Shown here piece after piece: positions 54,963 to 62,669 of a DNA stretch of 64,000 nucleotides. The position numbers and the translations under genes were made by a program. The notes under the pieces are model-generated. The model saw nothing but the letters and a program-made list of their open reading frames with translations. It did no database searches and was not told where the DNA came from. Origin of the DNA: a bacterium (GTDB taxonomy: Bacteria; Zhuqueibacterota; Zhuqueibacteria; Oleimicrobiales; Geothermoviventaceae); assembly GCA_028275345.1 (NCBI GenBank), contig JAPWUV010000003.1:124001-188000 (forward strand), given 5' to 3'. Position 1 is the first letter of the stretch; every line of letters begins with the position of its first letter.

Positions 54963-56105
54963 ATGCCCGGCGCAAGTGGGAAAGCAGGCCTGTCGATCAG
55001 CAAGCTCCGGGAGCAAATTCGCGAGCTGCGGAGGACCAACCGGGAGCTCAACGACCGTGTGGTCGAGCTGGACTGCCTCTACCAAATCCTGCGCTCGTTG
55101 ACGGCGACCATGAGCCTTGCCCAGACGGCAGATGCTCTCCGCAACTTCTTCACCTCTCGCTTCCAGGTGGAGCGTTTTGCCCTTTACCTTCGGGATGAAG
55201 ATTCCGGGACCTTCGTGCTCCGGAATTCCTACCGGCTTCCGCGGGAAACGGAGGGCCATATCCGCCTGCCCTTGCAACCGTGGCTCCAAAGCGTCTGCTC
55301 GAAGGGATACTGTTTTCGATCGGACGCTCTCAGCGAGGATGAGCCCCTCGCTCAGCTCATCGGGCCGGGAGTGAGTGCGTTTGTGTTGAGCCTCAAAGGG
55401 CTCGACGGACGGGATGTCGGGCTTGTAGCTTTGGGAAGGGGAGCGGCGGAGAGGTTCAGCCGGCGCGACGCGGAGCTCCTCCGGAAGTTGGGCAAACAAA
55501 TCGGCCCCATGATCGGGGCGATGATGCATTTCGAGAAGACCAAAGAGCTTTCCTTCACCGATCCGCTGACGGGGGTCCACAATCGCCGCTATTTCAATCA
55601 GGTTTATGTTCGCGAGTTCGAGCGTGCCCGCCGCTACAGTCGACCCCTTTCCGTGCTGATGATCGACATCGATCACTTCAAGATCTATAACGATACCCTG
55701 GGACACTTGGCCGGAGACGCCCTGCTCCGTCGTCTCGCGCAGGAATTGGCCGACAACCTTCGTCGCACGGACTACCTGGCCCGCTATGGCGGGGAGGAGT
55801 TCGCCGTGCTATTGCCCGAGACGGATTACGAGCGCGCTTGCCGCGTGGCGGAGAAGTTGCGGCGGCAGGTGGAGCTCACGAGGTTTGACGGTGAGGAAGT
55901 GCAACCGGAGGGGAAGCTGACGATTTCCGTGGGGGCAGCCAGCTATCCGCGCCACGCGGATGACCCCCTTCAGCTGCTCGAGATGGCCGATCGCTCCCTG
56001 TACGGTGCCAAGGCCAATGGCCGCAACCAGGTAGGTCCGGCCCCGGAGGAGCTTTATGGTGTCGTTTTGAATAGCCGCGCCTCCGGCTCGCGTCCCCAAC
56101 CTTGA
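54963..56105 (+). CDS. Diguanylate cyclase with GAF domain
   Basis: A 380-residue signalling enzyme. An N-terminal coiled coil (LREQIRELRRTNRELNDRVVEL, residues 16-37) leads into a GAF-like sensor domain at about 50-185. The GGDEF domain at about 195-360 has TDPLTGVHNRRYF, IDHFKIYNDTLGHLAGD and the active-site GGEEF near residue 277. An RxxD inhibitory site is seen only weakly upstream. It should make cyclic di-GMP in the cytoplasm in response to a small ligand. No EAL domain is in the window. The ATG follows GAGGGAAGC; the gene directly precedes the GlgC pair, which has its own promoter. Confidence 0.92.
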   Translation: MPGASGKAGLSISKLREQIRELRRTNRELNDRVVELDCLYQILRSLTATMSLAQTADALRNFFTSRFQVERFALYLRDEDSGTFVLRNSYRLPRETEGHIRLPLQPWLQSVCSKGYCFRSDALSEDEPLAQLIGPGVSAFVLSLKGLDGRDVGLVALGRGAAERFSRRDAELLRKLGKQIGPMIGAMMHFEKTKELSFTDPLTGVHNRRYFNQVYVREFERARRYSRPLSVLMIDIDHFKIYNDTLGHLAGDALLRRLAQELADNLRRTDYLARYGGEEFAVLLPETDYERACRVAEKLRRQVELTRFDGEEVQPEGKLTISVGAASYPRHADDPLQLLEMADRSLYGAKANGRNQVGPAPEELYGVVLNSRASGSRPQP

Positions 56106-56206
56106 GGGGCGAGAACCTTTTCGTCCCACCTCTTATCCCGTCGGCTTTTCCAGCAAAGGAACTGGCGCGATGTCTCCTTGTCGCGAGTTTCGGCCCATGG
56201 GAAGCC

Positions 56207-56235
56207 TTGATTTTGAGAACGGTGGAGGATAAATT
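56207..56235 (+). promoter_or_regulatory. Promoter candidate for the glgC-like operon
   Basis: TTGATT (56207-56212), a 17-base spacer and TAAATT (56230-56235), about 80 bases before the GTG start at 56316. The rest of the 210-base spacer shows no gene. Confidence 0.5.
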
Positions 56236-56315
56236 CCCCATCGAGAAAGTGGCGGGGGCATAGGTTTGCGAGTCAGCAGCGCGCCTTTCGTCCATAGGAG
56301 TCGAGGTCCGGGCCG

Positions 56316-57590
56316 GTGAGGCGCATACTTGCCATGATCCTGGCGGGTGGCCGGGTCGACGAATTGAGCGTTCTGACCCTCTTCCGACCCAAGGCCGCCG
56401 TACCCTTCGGGGGGTTCTACCGGATCATCGATTTCGCCCTCAGCAACTTGATGCACTCCGGCATTGAGAAGGTCGGTATTCTCAGCCAGTACCGGAGTAC
56501 GTCTCTCGTACGTCACATCGGGGTCGGGTACTCCTGGGACATGCTCGGGCATAGCCGTGGAGCCGTGGTGTTGCCCCCCTTCCGCGGAGCGAAGGCAAGC
56601 GATTGGTACCGGGGCACGGCCGACGCTGTGTACCAGAACCTGGAATTCATCCAGGAGAACTCCCCGGACCTTGTGCTGATCCTCTCCGGGGACCACGTGT
56701 ACAAGATGGATTACAACGACGTGATTGACTTCCACCTTGCGACTGCGGCGGACCTGACGGTGGCCTTCAAGCAAGTTCCCCGAGCGAGTGCAAATCGCTT
56801 CGGCCTCGGCAACATTGCGGGCGATCCGGAAGAGGTGGGTGGCCCGCTCGTGGACTACGAGGAGAAGCCGCACCGACCCAGATACGACTGGGCTTCCCTG
56901 ACCATCTACGTCTTTCGGACGGACGTGCTCATTCAGGTACTGGAGGAAAACCAGCGCACCGGGAAGTCCTTCGAGTTCGGGAGGGACATAATCCCCAGCA
57001 TGCTAGGCCGTTTCCGCGTCATGGGCTATCGTTTCCGGGACTATTGGGGGTACACCCGGACCCTCGACGAGTTCTGGGAAACCAATCGGGATCTTCTGCC
57101 CTTCCGGGCCAAAATCGATCTGGAGAAGTGGGAGGTACGGACGAACCTGGATAACGAGAGGACAAGCAGTCGAGCCCCCAGCGCCTTTGGCCCAAATGCC
57201 GAGGTGCAGGACAGCATCATTCCGAACGGCTGTTGGATCGAAGGCAGGGTGGTGCGGAGCGTCTTGTTCCCCGGGGTGGTCGTGGAGGCGGGTGCGGAAG
57301 TGCGGGACTCCATCCTGATGTATGATACCCTCGTTCGCGCAGGGGCCGTAGTGGACCGAGTGATCACTGACGTTCAGGTGGAAATCGGGCCGCAAGCACG
57401 GGTCGGGGAAGGGTCCCCGGACAGGCCCAACCGGCGCCATCCGGATCTGCTCAGCAGCGGCATCACGCTGATCGGGAGGAACTCCGTCATCCCGGCGCGC
57501 CGGCACATCGGGAGGAATTGCATCATCTGGCCGAACTTGCCCGGAGAGCGGCTCCGCATAGATGTGCCCAGCGGGGAGACGGTGGAATGA
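56316..57590 (+). CDS. GlgC-like sugar-phosphate nucleotidyltransferase, degenerate N-terminal motif
   Basis: A 424-residue ADP-glucose pyrophosphorylase-like protein. It keeps PKAAVPFGGFYRIIDFALSN, DWYRGTADAVYQN, LSGDHVYKMDY, DYEEKP and a left-handed beta-helix C-terminus. The nucleotide-binding signature is altered: AGGRVDELSVLT replaces AGGxGxRLxxLT, so the conserved Arg is Glu. Where GlgC has ASMGIYVF this protein has ASLTIYVF. It may be a regulatory subunit, like GlgD in Firmicutes, or use another donor. The GTG start follows GGTCCGGGCCG; its stop overlaps the start of the second GlgC gene (ATGA). Confidence 0.85.
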   Translation: MRRILAMILAGGRVDELSVLTLFRPKAAVPFGGFYRIIDFALSNLMHSGIEKVGILSQYRSTSLVRHIGVGYSWDMLGHSRGAVVLPPFRGAKASDWYRGTADAVYQNLEFIQENSPDLVLILSGDHVYKMDYNDVIDFHLATAADLTVAFKQVPRASANRFGLGNIAGDPEEVGGPLVDYEEKPHRPRYDWASLTIYVFRTDVLIQVLEENQRTGKSFEFGRDIIPSMLGRFRVMGYRFRDYWGYTRTLDEFWETNRDLLPFRAKIDLEKWEVRTNLDNERTSSRAPSAFGPNAEVQDSIIPNGCWIEGRVVRSVLFPGVVVEAGAEVRDSILMYDTLVRAGAVVDRVITDVQVEIGPQARVGEGSPDRPNRRHPDLLSSGITLIGRNSVIPARRHIGRNCIIWPNLPGERLRIDVPSGETVE

Positions 57591-58861
57591 GGCGGACCGT
57601 TGCGATGCTCATGGCTGGCGGCGTGGGGAGCCGGCTTGGGGTCCTCACTCGGACGCGAGCCAAGCCAGCTGTCCCGTTCGGGGGCTATTACCGCATCATC
57701 GACTTCACGCTCAGCAATGCGTCCCATTCCGGCGTGTCGAACCTCGGCGTGCTCACCCAGTACAAACCGCTGTCGCTGATGAATCATATTGGTACGGGTG
57801 CCGCCTGGGATTGGGTCGGAAGGACACGGCGTGTCGAAATCCTTCCTCCACGGACAGGCGAGAAGGATTCTGACTGGTATCGGGGCACGGCCGATGCCGT
57901 GGCGCAGAACCTCGACTTCGTCCGAAACCTCCGACCGGAGCGAGTGCTGATTCTCTCCGGAGATCACATCTACCACATGGATTATGCCGAGCTCGTCCAG
58001 TTTCACAAGGAAAGAGGCTCCGATCTCACCATCGCCATGATGTATGTGCCGTGGGAGGAGACGCGCCACTACGGGATAGCCGTGGTGGATGCGGACGGTA
58101 GGATCTTGGAATGGGAGGAGAAACCCGAGTCGGCGCGAAGCAACCTGGCCAGCATGGGCGTGTACGTTTTCAACGCGGATTTCCTGTACTACGCCCTCTC
58201 CGTACGACGTGGTCATGACTTCGGCAAGGACGTGGTCCCCTGGGCGGTGACCCACGCGCGGGTCTTCGCATTCCCCTTCGCCGGCTACTGGCGAGATGTG
58301 GGGACCATACGGAGCTACTTCGAGGCCAATCGGGACCTACTTCCCGACCGCCGCCGCATCGACTTGGAGAAATGGGGCGTGCAGACGAACTGGGAGGAGC
58401 CCGGTAGAAAAGGGGATCGTCCGCCTACCCGCTACGGCTCCAATGCAAGAATTCGCAATAGCCTGATCTCTCCCGGTTGCGTGATCGAGGGCGAGGTAGT
58501 GAATTCCGTGCTCTCGCCGGGAGTTGTGGTGTCGCCGGGAGCGTACGTTGCGGACAGTGTGGTGATGCACGACACGTGGATTGGCCCCGGGGCTGTGGTG
58601 GTCAACGCCATTGTCGATAAGAACGTAATTGTCGGGAAGGACAGCGAGGTCGGAGAGCCTCAGTCCGCCGAGCTGGCGGAGTCGGAGCAGGAAGGCATTT
58701 CAGGGCTGGTCGTGGTCGGGAAAGGGGCCCGGATTCCAGAGAAAGTCCGCTTGCGTAGAGATTGCACCGTGTATCCCTGGGTCCAGGAGGATGACTTCCC
58801 CGCTCGGGACGTCCCCCCCGGGTCGGTGATCTTGGGTTCGGCTGATCAGCCCGGTAGCTGA
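57587..58861 (+). CDS. glgC: Glucose-1-phosphate adenylyltransferase
   Basis: A 424-residue GlgC with the full nucleotidyltransferase signature AGGVGSRLGVLTRTRAKPAVPFGG, DWYRGTADAVAQN, LSGDHIYHMDY, EWEEKP, ASMGVYVFNAD and WRDVGTIRSYFEAN, then a left-handed beta-helix region. It makes ADP-glucose from ATP and glucose-1-phosphate for glycogen synthesis; no glycogen synthase or branching enzyme is in the window. The ATG overlaps the stop of the first GlgC-like gene, so equal synthesis of the two is likely and a mixed complex plausible. GGGGAGACGGTGG lies upstream. Confidence 0.92.
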   Translation: MRRTVAMLMAGGVGSRLGVLTRTRAKPAVPFGGYYRIIDFTLSNASHSGVSNLGVLTQYKPLSLMNHIGTGAAWDWVGRTRRVEILPPRTGEKDSDWYRGTADAVAQNLDFVRNLRPERVLILSGDHIYHMDYAELVQFHKERGSDLTIAMMYVPWEETRHYGIAVVDADGRILEWEEKPESARSNLASMGVYVFNADFLYYALSVRRGHDFGKDVVPWAVTHARVFAFPFAGYWRDVGTIRSYFEANRDLLPDRRRIDLEKWGVQTNWEEPGRKGDRPPTRYGSNARIRNSLISPGCVIEGEVVNSVLSPGVVVSPGAYVADSVVMHDTWIGPGAVVVNAIVDKNVIVGKDSEVGEPQSAELAESEQEGISGLVVVGKGARIPEKVRLRRDCTVYPWVQEDDFPARDVPPGSVILGSADQPGS

Positions 58862-58969
58862 GTCGGAGCCTTCCGGGGGAGGGACCGAGCGAACCGTTGA
58901 AGAGCCTCTTGCCAATCACGCTGAGACGGTGAAGCCCGGGTCGACAGAGCGATGCCGAGGGCAGGACGC

Positions 58970-61480
58970 ATGCTTGACGCAGGTGGGCACGGGAAGCCCG
59001 AAACGGCCGCGGTCTTGGCTGGCGGTCTGGGGACGCGTTTGCGGCCCCTGACTTGTCGCACGCCCAAGTCGCTTGTGCCCATCGCCAACCGCCCGCTCTT
59101 AGCGTACACGTTGAAGCTACTTCGGTCGCACGGCGTCAGGAGAGTGGTACTTCTCTTGATGTACCGGGCGGAGGCGGTCAAGGCCATGGTGGATAGATAC
59201 ACCCCTCTCGGATTGGAAGTGGAGTTGGTGGCGGAGGCCGAAGACTACGGCACCGCCGGATCTGTGCGGCAGGCGCTGGAGCTCCTTGGGAGCGAGTTCT
59301 TCGTCGTCGCCGGTGATCTTCTGACGGACGTCGATCTCGGGCGGATGTACCAGCTTCACCAGGAAACCGGCGCCCTTACCACGATTGCCGTGACCCGCGT
59401 GGAGAATCCGACCTCGTACGGGCTCGTTCTGAGCGGTGCCGATGGCCGAGTGCAGGCCTTCCTGGAGAAGCCCACCTGGGGCCAGGTGGTTACGGATACC
59501 ATCAATGCCGGCGTGTACGTGCTGAGGCGGGAGGTTTTGGAGGGCTACCCGGAGGCGCAAGCTCTCTCCTTTGAGCACGAAGTTTTTCCGGAGCTCCTCC
59601 GCGGCGGCGCCAGGGTCCAAGCCTACGAACACCGGGGCTACTGGCGGGATCTGGGCTCTTTCGAGGACTATCTTCGGGCCAACATGGACGTGCTCGAAGG
59701 GACCTTCCCTGCCGCTTTGATTCCTTCCGCGATTGACGAGCGCGGCGGTGCCGAGCTGGACCCATCGGCCCGAGTGGACAGGTATTCGCGGGTAGGAGCT
59801 GGTAGCCAAGTGAAAGCCGGGGCGCGCGTGGAGCGGAGCGTAGTGGGTCGTGGGTGCACTGTAGGCGAAGGAGCGACGGTGGTGGGATCGGTCTTGTGGG
59901 ACGGCGTGCAGCTGGGCCCAGGTTGCTCGCTACAACGGGCGGTGATCGCCAGTGGCTCTTCGCTCGGTGCCAGGGTGTATATTCCTGAAAAGGTGGTTCT
60001 GGGGGAGGGCGTCCGGGTGGGAAGCAACGTGCGCTTCCACGAGGGGATCAAGATCTGGCCCGGCAAGGTGATCGAGGACGGCGCGGTGGTCACCTCCAGC
60101 ATGGTGGGGGCCGAGCGGTGGGGTCGGGAGCTGTTCGAAGGTTCCCGAATTACCGGCCTGGTCAATGAAGAGCTGACGCCCGAGCTGGGCGCGCGGATTG
60201 GGGCCGCTCTCGGCTCGATCCTCGCCAGGGGCGACTACGTGATCAGCAGTCGGGACATCAGTCCGGCTTCCCGAATGATGAGCCGCGCCCTCATCTGCGG
60301 GCTCATGTCCACAGGGGTACACGTGGAGGATTTGCGCGTCGCTCCGATCCCGATCGTCCGCTACGCGCTTCGCACGGGGAGAGAGGTCGGCGGCTTCTAC
60401 GTGAGGAAGTCTCCGTTCGATCCGCGGCTGGTGGATATCCTGTTCTTCGACCGAGACGGACGGGATCTCTCCCTCGGCCGAGTGAAGGCCATCGAACGGA
60501 TGTTCTATCGCGAGGATTTTGTGCGCGTACCTGCAGACCAGGTGGGACAATTGGACTTTCCTGTCCGTATCACGGAAGCCTACATCGAGGACTTTCTCCA
60601 GCACCTGGACCTGGACGCGTTCCGCAAGTGCCGACTGAAGGTGGTCATCGACTATTCTTTCGGGGCGGCCTCCTTTGCTCTGCCGCAAATCCTGGGCGGG
60701 CTGCAATGTGATACCATATCCCTCAATGCCTATGCGGATCCCTCGCGACTGACTCGTTCACGGGAGGAGTTTGCGGCTGCCCTCGCTCAGCTGGCCACCA
60801 TCGTGACCTCGGTGGGAGCCGACCTGGGCTTCTTGATCGACGCCGGGGCTGAGAAGATCTTCCTGGTGGACGAGAAGGGTCGCTTCGTAGATAGCGATCG
60901 GCTCGCCGTCCTCGTCACCCACCTCGCGCTCCAAGTGATGGATGTGAAATGCATCGCGGTACCGGTGACGGTTTCCTCGCAGGTGGAAGAGATGGCCGCC
61001 GAGCGCGGCGTGCAGGTCATTCGCACTCTCTACGACAGCCGCGCTCTAATAGAGAGGTGTCTCTCGGGAGGAGCTCAGTTCGCTTGCGACGGACTCGGAG
61101 GCTTCATCTTCTCGGATTTCCTGTTCTCTTTCGACGGCATGTTTGCCTTGGCCAAGATTCTGGAGCTCATCGCCAAGACAGGAACGCGCTTCGGCGAGCT
61201 CGACCGCATCGTTCCCCATCGCCCCCTGATCCGGCTTGAGGTGCCCTGTCCGCGCACGCGCAAAGGGGAACTCATGCGCCGGCTGCATCTGCACACGGCC
61301 GACCTCCCCCGCGATCTGACCGACGGGATTCGGCTATGGGTGGATGGCGGCTGGGTCCTCTTGCTCCCAGATCATTCCTTGCCGCTATTCCACATCCGCG
61401 CGGAGGCGGAAGATCCTCTCCGCGCGGCCGAACTTGCCCGTTCCTACCGTGACCTCCTTCGCCAGTGGCTGGCAACCTGA
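58970..61480 (+). CDS. Nucleotidyltransferase / beta-helix / phosphomannomutase-like fusion
   Basis: An 836-residue three-part protein. Residues about 12-240: an NTP-transferase domain (AAVLAGGLGTRLRPLT, GDLLTD, EKPTWG) as in mannose-1-phosphate guanylyltransferase. About 255-375: a left-handed beta-helix. About 385-836: a phosphohexomutase-like region in which the phosphoserine loop reads YVRKSPFDP (usual TASHNP) and the metal loop reads LIDAGAEKIFLVDEKG instead of DGDADR, missing two metal-binding Asp. The mutase part is therefore probably non-catalytic, as in a known subgroup. The ATG at 58970 has GAGGGCAGGACGC upstream; ATG 58952 adds six residues. It follows glgC by 108 bases. Confidence 0.9.
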   Translation: MLDAGGHGKPETAAVLAGGLGTRLRPLTCRTPKSLVPIANRPLLAYTLKLLRSHGVRRVVLLLMYRAEAVKAMVDRYTPLGLEVELVAEAEDYGTAGSVRQALELLGSEFFVVAGDLLTDVDLGRMYQLHQETGALTTIAVTRVENPTSYGLVLSGADGRVQAFLEKPTWGQVVTDTINAGVYVLRREVLEGYPEAQALSFEHEVFPELLRGGARVQAYEHRGYWRDLGSFEDYLRANMDVLEGTFPAALIPSAIDERGGAELDPSARVDRYSRVGAGSQVKAGARVERSVVGRGCTVGEGATVVGSVLWDGVQLGPGCSLQRAVIASGSSLGARVYIPEKVVLGEGVRVGSNVRFHEGIKIWPGKVIEDGAVVTSSMVGAERWGRELFEGSRITGLVNEELTPELGARIGAALGSILARGDYVISSRDISPASRMMSRALICGLMSTGVHVEDLRVAPIPIVRYALRTGREVGGFYVRKSPFDPRLVDILFFDRDGRDLSLGRVKAIERMFYREDFVRVPADQVGQLDFPVRITEAYIEDFLQHLDLDAFRKCRLKVVIDYSFGAASFALPQILGGLQCDTISLNAYADPSRLTRSREEFAAALAQLATIVTSVGADLGFLIDAGAEKIFLVDEKGRFVDSDRLAVLVTHLALQVMDVKCIAVPVTVSSQVEEMAAERGVQVIRTLYDSRALIERCLSGGAQFACDGLGGFIFSDFLFSFDGMFALAKILELIAKTGTRFGELDRIVPHRPLIRLEVPCPRTRKGELMRRLHLHTADLPRDLTDGIRLWVDGGWVLLLPDHSLPLFHIRAEAEDPLRAAELARSYRDLLRQWLAT

Positions 61481-61507
61481 ACCAGGGCTCACCGCCCTTT
61501 CGTCAGG

Positions 61508-61529
61508 CCTCCCGCGCATCTTGCGGAGG
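61508..61529. terminator. Possible bidirectional terminator hairpin
   Basis: CCTCCCGC (61508-61515) and GCGGAGG (61523-61529) pair with one bulged base around a 7-base loop, in the 49-base convergent spacer between the fusion gene and the phasin-like gene. No strong T-run follows on either strand, so it is a weak candidate. Confidence 0.3.
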
Positions 61530-61826
61530 TCAGCCTTTCAGCTTGCGCTCGATTTCCTCGAGCCGTCTGTGGATGTTCTCGAGGTCTTGCTTGGTGGGGA
61601 GATCCATTTCCTGCAACGCCTTGGTGACGGCCTTCCCGATGCGCTCCATCAGCGCGCGCTCCTGCTCCTCCGCTTTCTTCAGGAGATCCTCCACTGCCTT
61701 GGCCTTTTCGGGCATGGCAACCTCGCCCTTCTTGACGAGTTCGTCCACAAAGGCTTCGGCCTTTTCCCGCGTCAGGGCGAGCGCTCCCAGACCAGCCAGG
61801 AAGGCCCGGTAGAGAATTCCATCCAT
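61530..61826 (-). CDS. Phasin-like coiled-coil protein (COG3937)
   Basis: A 98-residue protein: a short hydrophobic N-terminus (ILYRAFLAGLGALAL), the conserved block REKAEAFVDELVKKGEV, then an extended coiled coil ending PTKQDLENIHRRLEEIERKLKG. This is the COG3937 pattern, called polyhydroxyalkanoate synthesis regulator phasin, but such proteins are widespread in genomes without PHA genes, and no PHA synthase is in the window. GGAGGTGTGAG precedes the ATG. It converges with the nucleotidyltransferase fusion. It may associate with membranes or granules. Confidence 0.85.
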   Translation of the reverse strand: MDGILYRAFLAGLGALALTREKAEAFVDELVKKGEVAMPEKAKAVEDLLKKAEEQERALMERIGKAVTKALQEMDLPTKQDLENIHRRLEEIERKLKG

Positions 61827-62669
61827 CTCACACCTCCTCTACGTCCGAAAGCTCATTCCCTCTTCACTGCTCCTCGGCTGCGGAGCTTTGGCTCCCAGGT
61901 TCACTAACTCCAACGCACCACCCTTCGGCGGGATCCGCGAGGATGCGCAGTCTCCGGCCCTTGCTTTAGGCTTGGCCTCTTGCGGCTACGCCGAGCCTCC
62001 CGGGAATCCGGTCAAGGGGTCCTGATCCCGCCGGAACTCTCCGCATTGCACGTGGACTCCCCTCGGATTCCCCTTCGCCCCGGCTGAGGCGCTGTTCGCT
62101 GCGCGCGAGCGATGCGCGCCTGCGGCGCGTCGAGAAAGCTGACGGGCCCCGTGGAACCTTCAGGCACTGCGGGCCCATGGGGAGCTGTAGCTTTTTTCGC
62201 TCGGTCGCCGCAAGACATTCCGGAGTCTGCTCTTGCCGGTAGGCGCCTTGTTGCCTGCCAACCCCGGGGAATTGCCAAGTTGGGGATGGGTCGGCGGCAT
62301 TTGCGCGCTGCAAGCTACGCTTTGGGCGAAGTTTGGCTGCTTTCTTGGCGGAGCCAGGAGCCGAGGGGTCCTTGGGGGGATGGGACGACCGCCGCTGCTT
62401 ACTCCCTTCTGCCCGTGCCGCCGCGTCGGAAGCCACCACCGGTCGCATTGGACTGCGCGCGCGATGTCGCAGGCCGGCGTCTGCCTTTTCAGAGTTCCGG
62501 CCAATGGCGAGGAGGGCTGCCGGGGTCGCGCTCGAGCGGGCCGGCGCTGTCCGGAAGAGGCAACGATTTTTCGCTTGCTTTTTCGAGCGAAGAGGCTACC
62601 TTTGGGGCAATGTAGTTCGTATACGCGAAGGAGTCGGCACACTTCGAAACCAACGGCGAGGAGGGAGAG
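61827..62669. other. 843-base spacer without a recognisable gene
   Basis: Between the divergent phasin-like and TonB-receptor genes no frame shows a family motif, a ribosome site or a plausible protein. I looked for a cobalamin riboswitch, tRNA, tmRNA, SRP RNA and RNase P RNA and saw none that was complete. Several GC-rich inverted repeats occur, and the only readable signal is the promoter near its right end. It could hold an unrecognised RNA or the relic of a gene. Confidence 0.5.
62575..62604 (+). promoter_or_regulatory. Promoter of the TonB-dependent receptor with inverted repeat
   Basis: TTG (62575-62577), 19 bases and TACCTTTG (62597-62604), an exact TAnnTTTG. An inverted repeat TTCGCT (62570-62575) and AGCGAA (62586-62591) spans the -35 and spacer, a fitting place for a repressor. 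The transcript leader would be only about 60 bases. Confidence 0.6.

Noticed and set aside
62000-62080. Cobalamin riboswitch upstream of the TonB receptor
   Set aside because: A GGGAATCCGGT and CCCGCCGG resemblance exists, but no B12 box follows at the right distance, and the predicted promoter gives a leader of only about 60 bases.
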